Shown piece after piece: positions 62,444 through 64,000 of a stretch of 64,000 nucleotides of DNA. This DNA comes from Paenibacillus dokdonensis (GTDB lineage Bacteria; Bacillota; Bacilli; Paenibacillales; Paenibacillaceae). The notes under the pieces are model-generated. The model saw only the letters and a list, made by a program, of their open reading frames with translations, made no database searches and was not told the DNA's origin. How positions within the stretch are numbered: the stretch's first letter is position 1; every line of letters starts with the position of its first letter. The DNA lies in contig NZ_STGQ01000002.1 of assembly GCF_004916975.1 (NCBI RefSeq), positions 1,068,079 through 1,132,078 of the forward strand, given 5' to 3'. A program made the translations under genes and the position numbers.

Positions 62444-63241
62444 TTACTCCGGCTTCACGCCCATCCATTGCTCGTAAAGTTTGTCGTACTCTCCGCTGGA
62501 TTTCATTTCCTTCAGCAGATCATTGACCTGTGCCACGAAATCCACATCGCCTTTTTTGACCGCGATGCCGTAAGGTTCATCGGTGAAGTTTCCACCTACC
62601 AGAACGTAATTCGGGTCCTGCTGCTGCATGCCAAGGAGAATAGCATTATCCGTCGTAAGAACTTCTCCCTGCCCAGCCTTTAGTGCGGTAAATGCGTCCT
62701 GATAATTTTCGAATTCCAGCACGTTGGCATCCGGTGCCTTTTCACGGATGTTTTTCGCCGAAGTTGATCCTTTGACTGTAAGCACCTTAACGCCTTTTTT
62801 CAGATCCTGCAGGCCTTGAATCTCGCTTCCCTTTTTGACGAGAAGAGACTGCCCCGCTTTGAAGTATACGTCGCTGAAGTCCACCTGTTCTTTGCGCTCC
62901 TCTGTAATGGTCATTGTGGCGATAATCAGGTCGATATCCCCGTTTTGAAGCAGAGGAATCCTGGTTTTTGAGGTAACTTCCTTCAGTTCCACTTTCGTTT
63001 CATCGCCAAAAATTTTCTTGGCGAGTGCCTTGGCGATATCGATGTCAAAGCCTTCGACCTTGCCTGAGGCGGGATCCTTCAGTCCGAAAAGCTTTGTGTC
63101 GTACTTTACACCGGCTATGACTTTACCGCGTGCTTTGATCGCATCTATTGTGCCAGATTCCTTCTTGCTGCCGCACCCAACGAATACCAAACAGACCGTC
63201 AGCAGCACTAGTAAAGCACTCAAACGTGATCTTTTCTTCAT
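62444..63241 (-). CDS. Amino-acid-binding lipoprotein
   Basis: 265 residues with a lipoprotein signal ending VGC (Cys23). A family 3 solute-binding fold follows: GTIDAIKARGKVIAGVKYDT at the start, GFDIDIAKALAKKIFGDE, and VDFSDVYFKAGQSLLVKKGS before the hinge. The features KYDTKLFGLKDP favour a glutamate/aspartate/glutamine ligand, as in GlnH-type proteins. The gene lies between the ATPase and the permeases. Confidence 0.93.
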   Translation of the reverse strand: MKKRSRLSALLVLLTVCLVFVGCGSKKESGTIDAIKARGKVIAGVKYDTKLFGLKDPASGKVEGFDIDIAKALAKKIFGDETKVELKEVTSKTRIPLLQNGDIDLIIATMTITEERKEQVDFSDVYFKAGQSLLVKKGSEIQGLQDLKKGVKVLTVKGSTSAKNIREKAPDANVLEFENYQDAFTALKAGQGEVLTTDNAILLGMQQQDPNYVLVGGNFTDEPYGIAVKKGDVDFVAQVNDLLKEMKSSGEYDKLYEQWMGVKPE

Positions 63242-63277
63242 CTCTTTTCTACCCCTTTCAATATGTAAGTGCGCCGC

Positions 63278-64000
63278 CTAATGGCGGATCAGGCGGCTTA
63301 AGAACAATCGTGCACGCTCCTCGCGGGGCTGCTGAAAGAAAGTGGAGGCTGGAGCCTCTTCGACAATTTGTCCGTTGTCCATAAACACGATCCGGTCGGC
63401 TGCCTCCCTGGCGAAGCCCATTTCATGGGTGACGATCACCATGGTCATTCCTTCATGGGCCAATGCCCGCATAACATCCAGCACCTCGCCGATCATTTCC
63501 GGATCAAGGGCGGAGGTAGGCTCATCAAACAGCATGATTTTCGGCTTCATGGCGAGTCCCCGGGCGATGGCAACCCGCTGCTGCTGGCCTCCGGAGAGTT
63601 GGGACGGGTAGCTTTGGGCTTTGTCAGCAATACCGACACGGGTCAGATATGCCAGGGCTCGCTCTTCCGCTTCATCCTTGGACAATCCCAGTACCTTAAG
63701 GGGAGCGAGCGTGATATTGTCGATCACTTTTTTATGGGGATACAGGTTGAAATGCTGGAAGACAATGCCGATATCGCGGCGGAACCGGTTGATGTCTACT
63801 TTCTTGTCATGAAGCCGCGTATCATTGACGGTGAGCTCGCCGGAGGATATGGCTTCAAGACGGTTGATGCAGCGGAGGAGCGTGCTCTTTCCAGAGCCGG
63901 AGGGACCAATAATGACGACGACCTCGCCTTCCTCGATCTGAAGATTGATGTTTTGAAGAACCTGAAAGCTGCCGTAAGCTTTACATACTCCGCGGAACTC
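63278..64000 (-). CDS. glnQ: Amino-acid ABC importer ATPase, 5' end outside the window
   Basis: The frame is open from 64000 to 63278 (241 codons, partial at its N-terminus). An internal GTG at 63727 might look like a start but lies after the Walker A motif. Visible motifs: Walker A GPSGSGKST, the Q-loop VFQHFNL, signature LSGGQQQRVAIARGLA, Walker B MLFDEPTSALDP and the switch His in VTHEMGFA. Drives uptake with the two permeases and the binding lipoprotein downstream. GlnQ is used as a family symbol; the amino acid itself is not proven. Confidence 0.93.
   Translation of the reverse strand, partial: EFRGVCKAYGSFQVLQNINLQIEEGEVVVIIGPSGSGKSTLLRCINRLEAISSGELTVNDTRLHDKKVDINRFRRDIGIVFQHFNLYPHKKVIDNITLAPLKVLGLSKDEAEERALAYLTRVGIADKAQSYPSQLSGGQQQRVAIARGLAMKPKIMLFDEPTSALDPEMIGEVLDVMRALAHEGMTMVIVTHEMGFAREAADRIVFMDNGQIVEEAPASTFFQQPREERARLFLSRLIRH

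Overview
The window looks like a chromosomal segment of a Paenibacillus-type bacterium (Bacillales). The reasons are strong AGGAGG ribosome sites, an SLH-domain surface protein, an oligosaccharide importer of the LplB/YtcP/lipoprotein type, a membrane-bound AraC regulator, FecR and stalk-domain secreted proteins, and a purine riboswitch. No rRNA, tRNA, CRISPR array or complete transposon was seen.

1-18.1 kb is the most unusual part. It is a two-armed locus around a divergent promoter. The right arm encodes a secreted, membrane-anchored von Willebrand A (vWA) protein, a 1129-residue tubulin/FtsZ-like protein, an 811-residue protein of unknown family, a second vWA protein in the membrane, a 214-residue beta-rich protein, a zinc-ribbon GTPase and a very large GTPase-associated (GAP1-like) membrane protein. 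The left arm encodes a 50-residue membrane peptide, a zinc-ribbon membrane protein and a TPR-like anchored protein. I infer one nucleotide-driven, membrane-spanning machine. Its families are known from computation, but I know of no demonstrated function. About 0.75 kb of inverted hairpin repeats separates the first five right-arm genes from the GTPase/GAP1 pair.

18.1-30 kb holds a VOC protein, a guanine-type purine riboswitch ahead of a flavoprotein dehydrogenase, a frameshifted NHL-repeat gene next to a FecR-domain protein, a MATE exporter, a TetR/SDR pair with matching operators, and a two-component system.

30-43.6 kb holds a phytanoyl-CoA dioxygenase-like enzyme, an AraC and a GntR-LacI regulator, a GH38 alpha-mannosidase, a 1653-residue lectin-like SLH protein with a 291-bp internal tandem repeat, and a frameshifted MFS gene beside an HxlR regulator.

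43.7-55.1 kb is a sugar-use island: two Gfo/Idh/MocA oxidoreductases, a TIM-barrel isomerase, NagB-like and NagA enzymes, a membrane AraC regulator, and an importer (two permeases and a binding lipoprotein) without its own ATPase.

55.2-64 kb holds a TetR/MFS efflux pair with two palindromic operators, a secreted protein of four repeats, a GlcG/HbpS-like protein, an M29 aminopeptidase, and a polar amino-acid ABC importer whose ATPase gene runs off the right edge.
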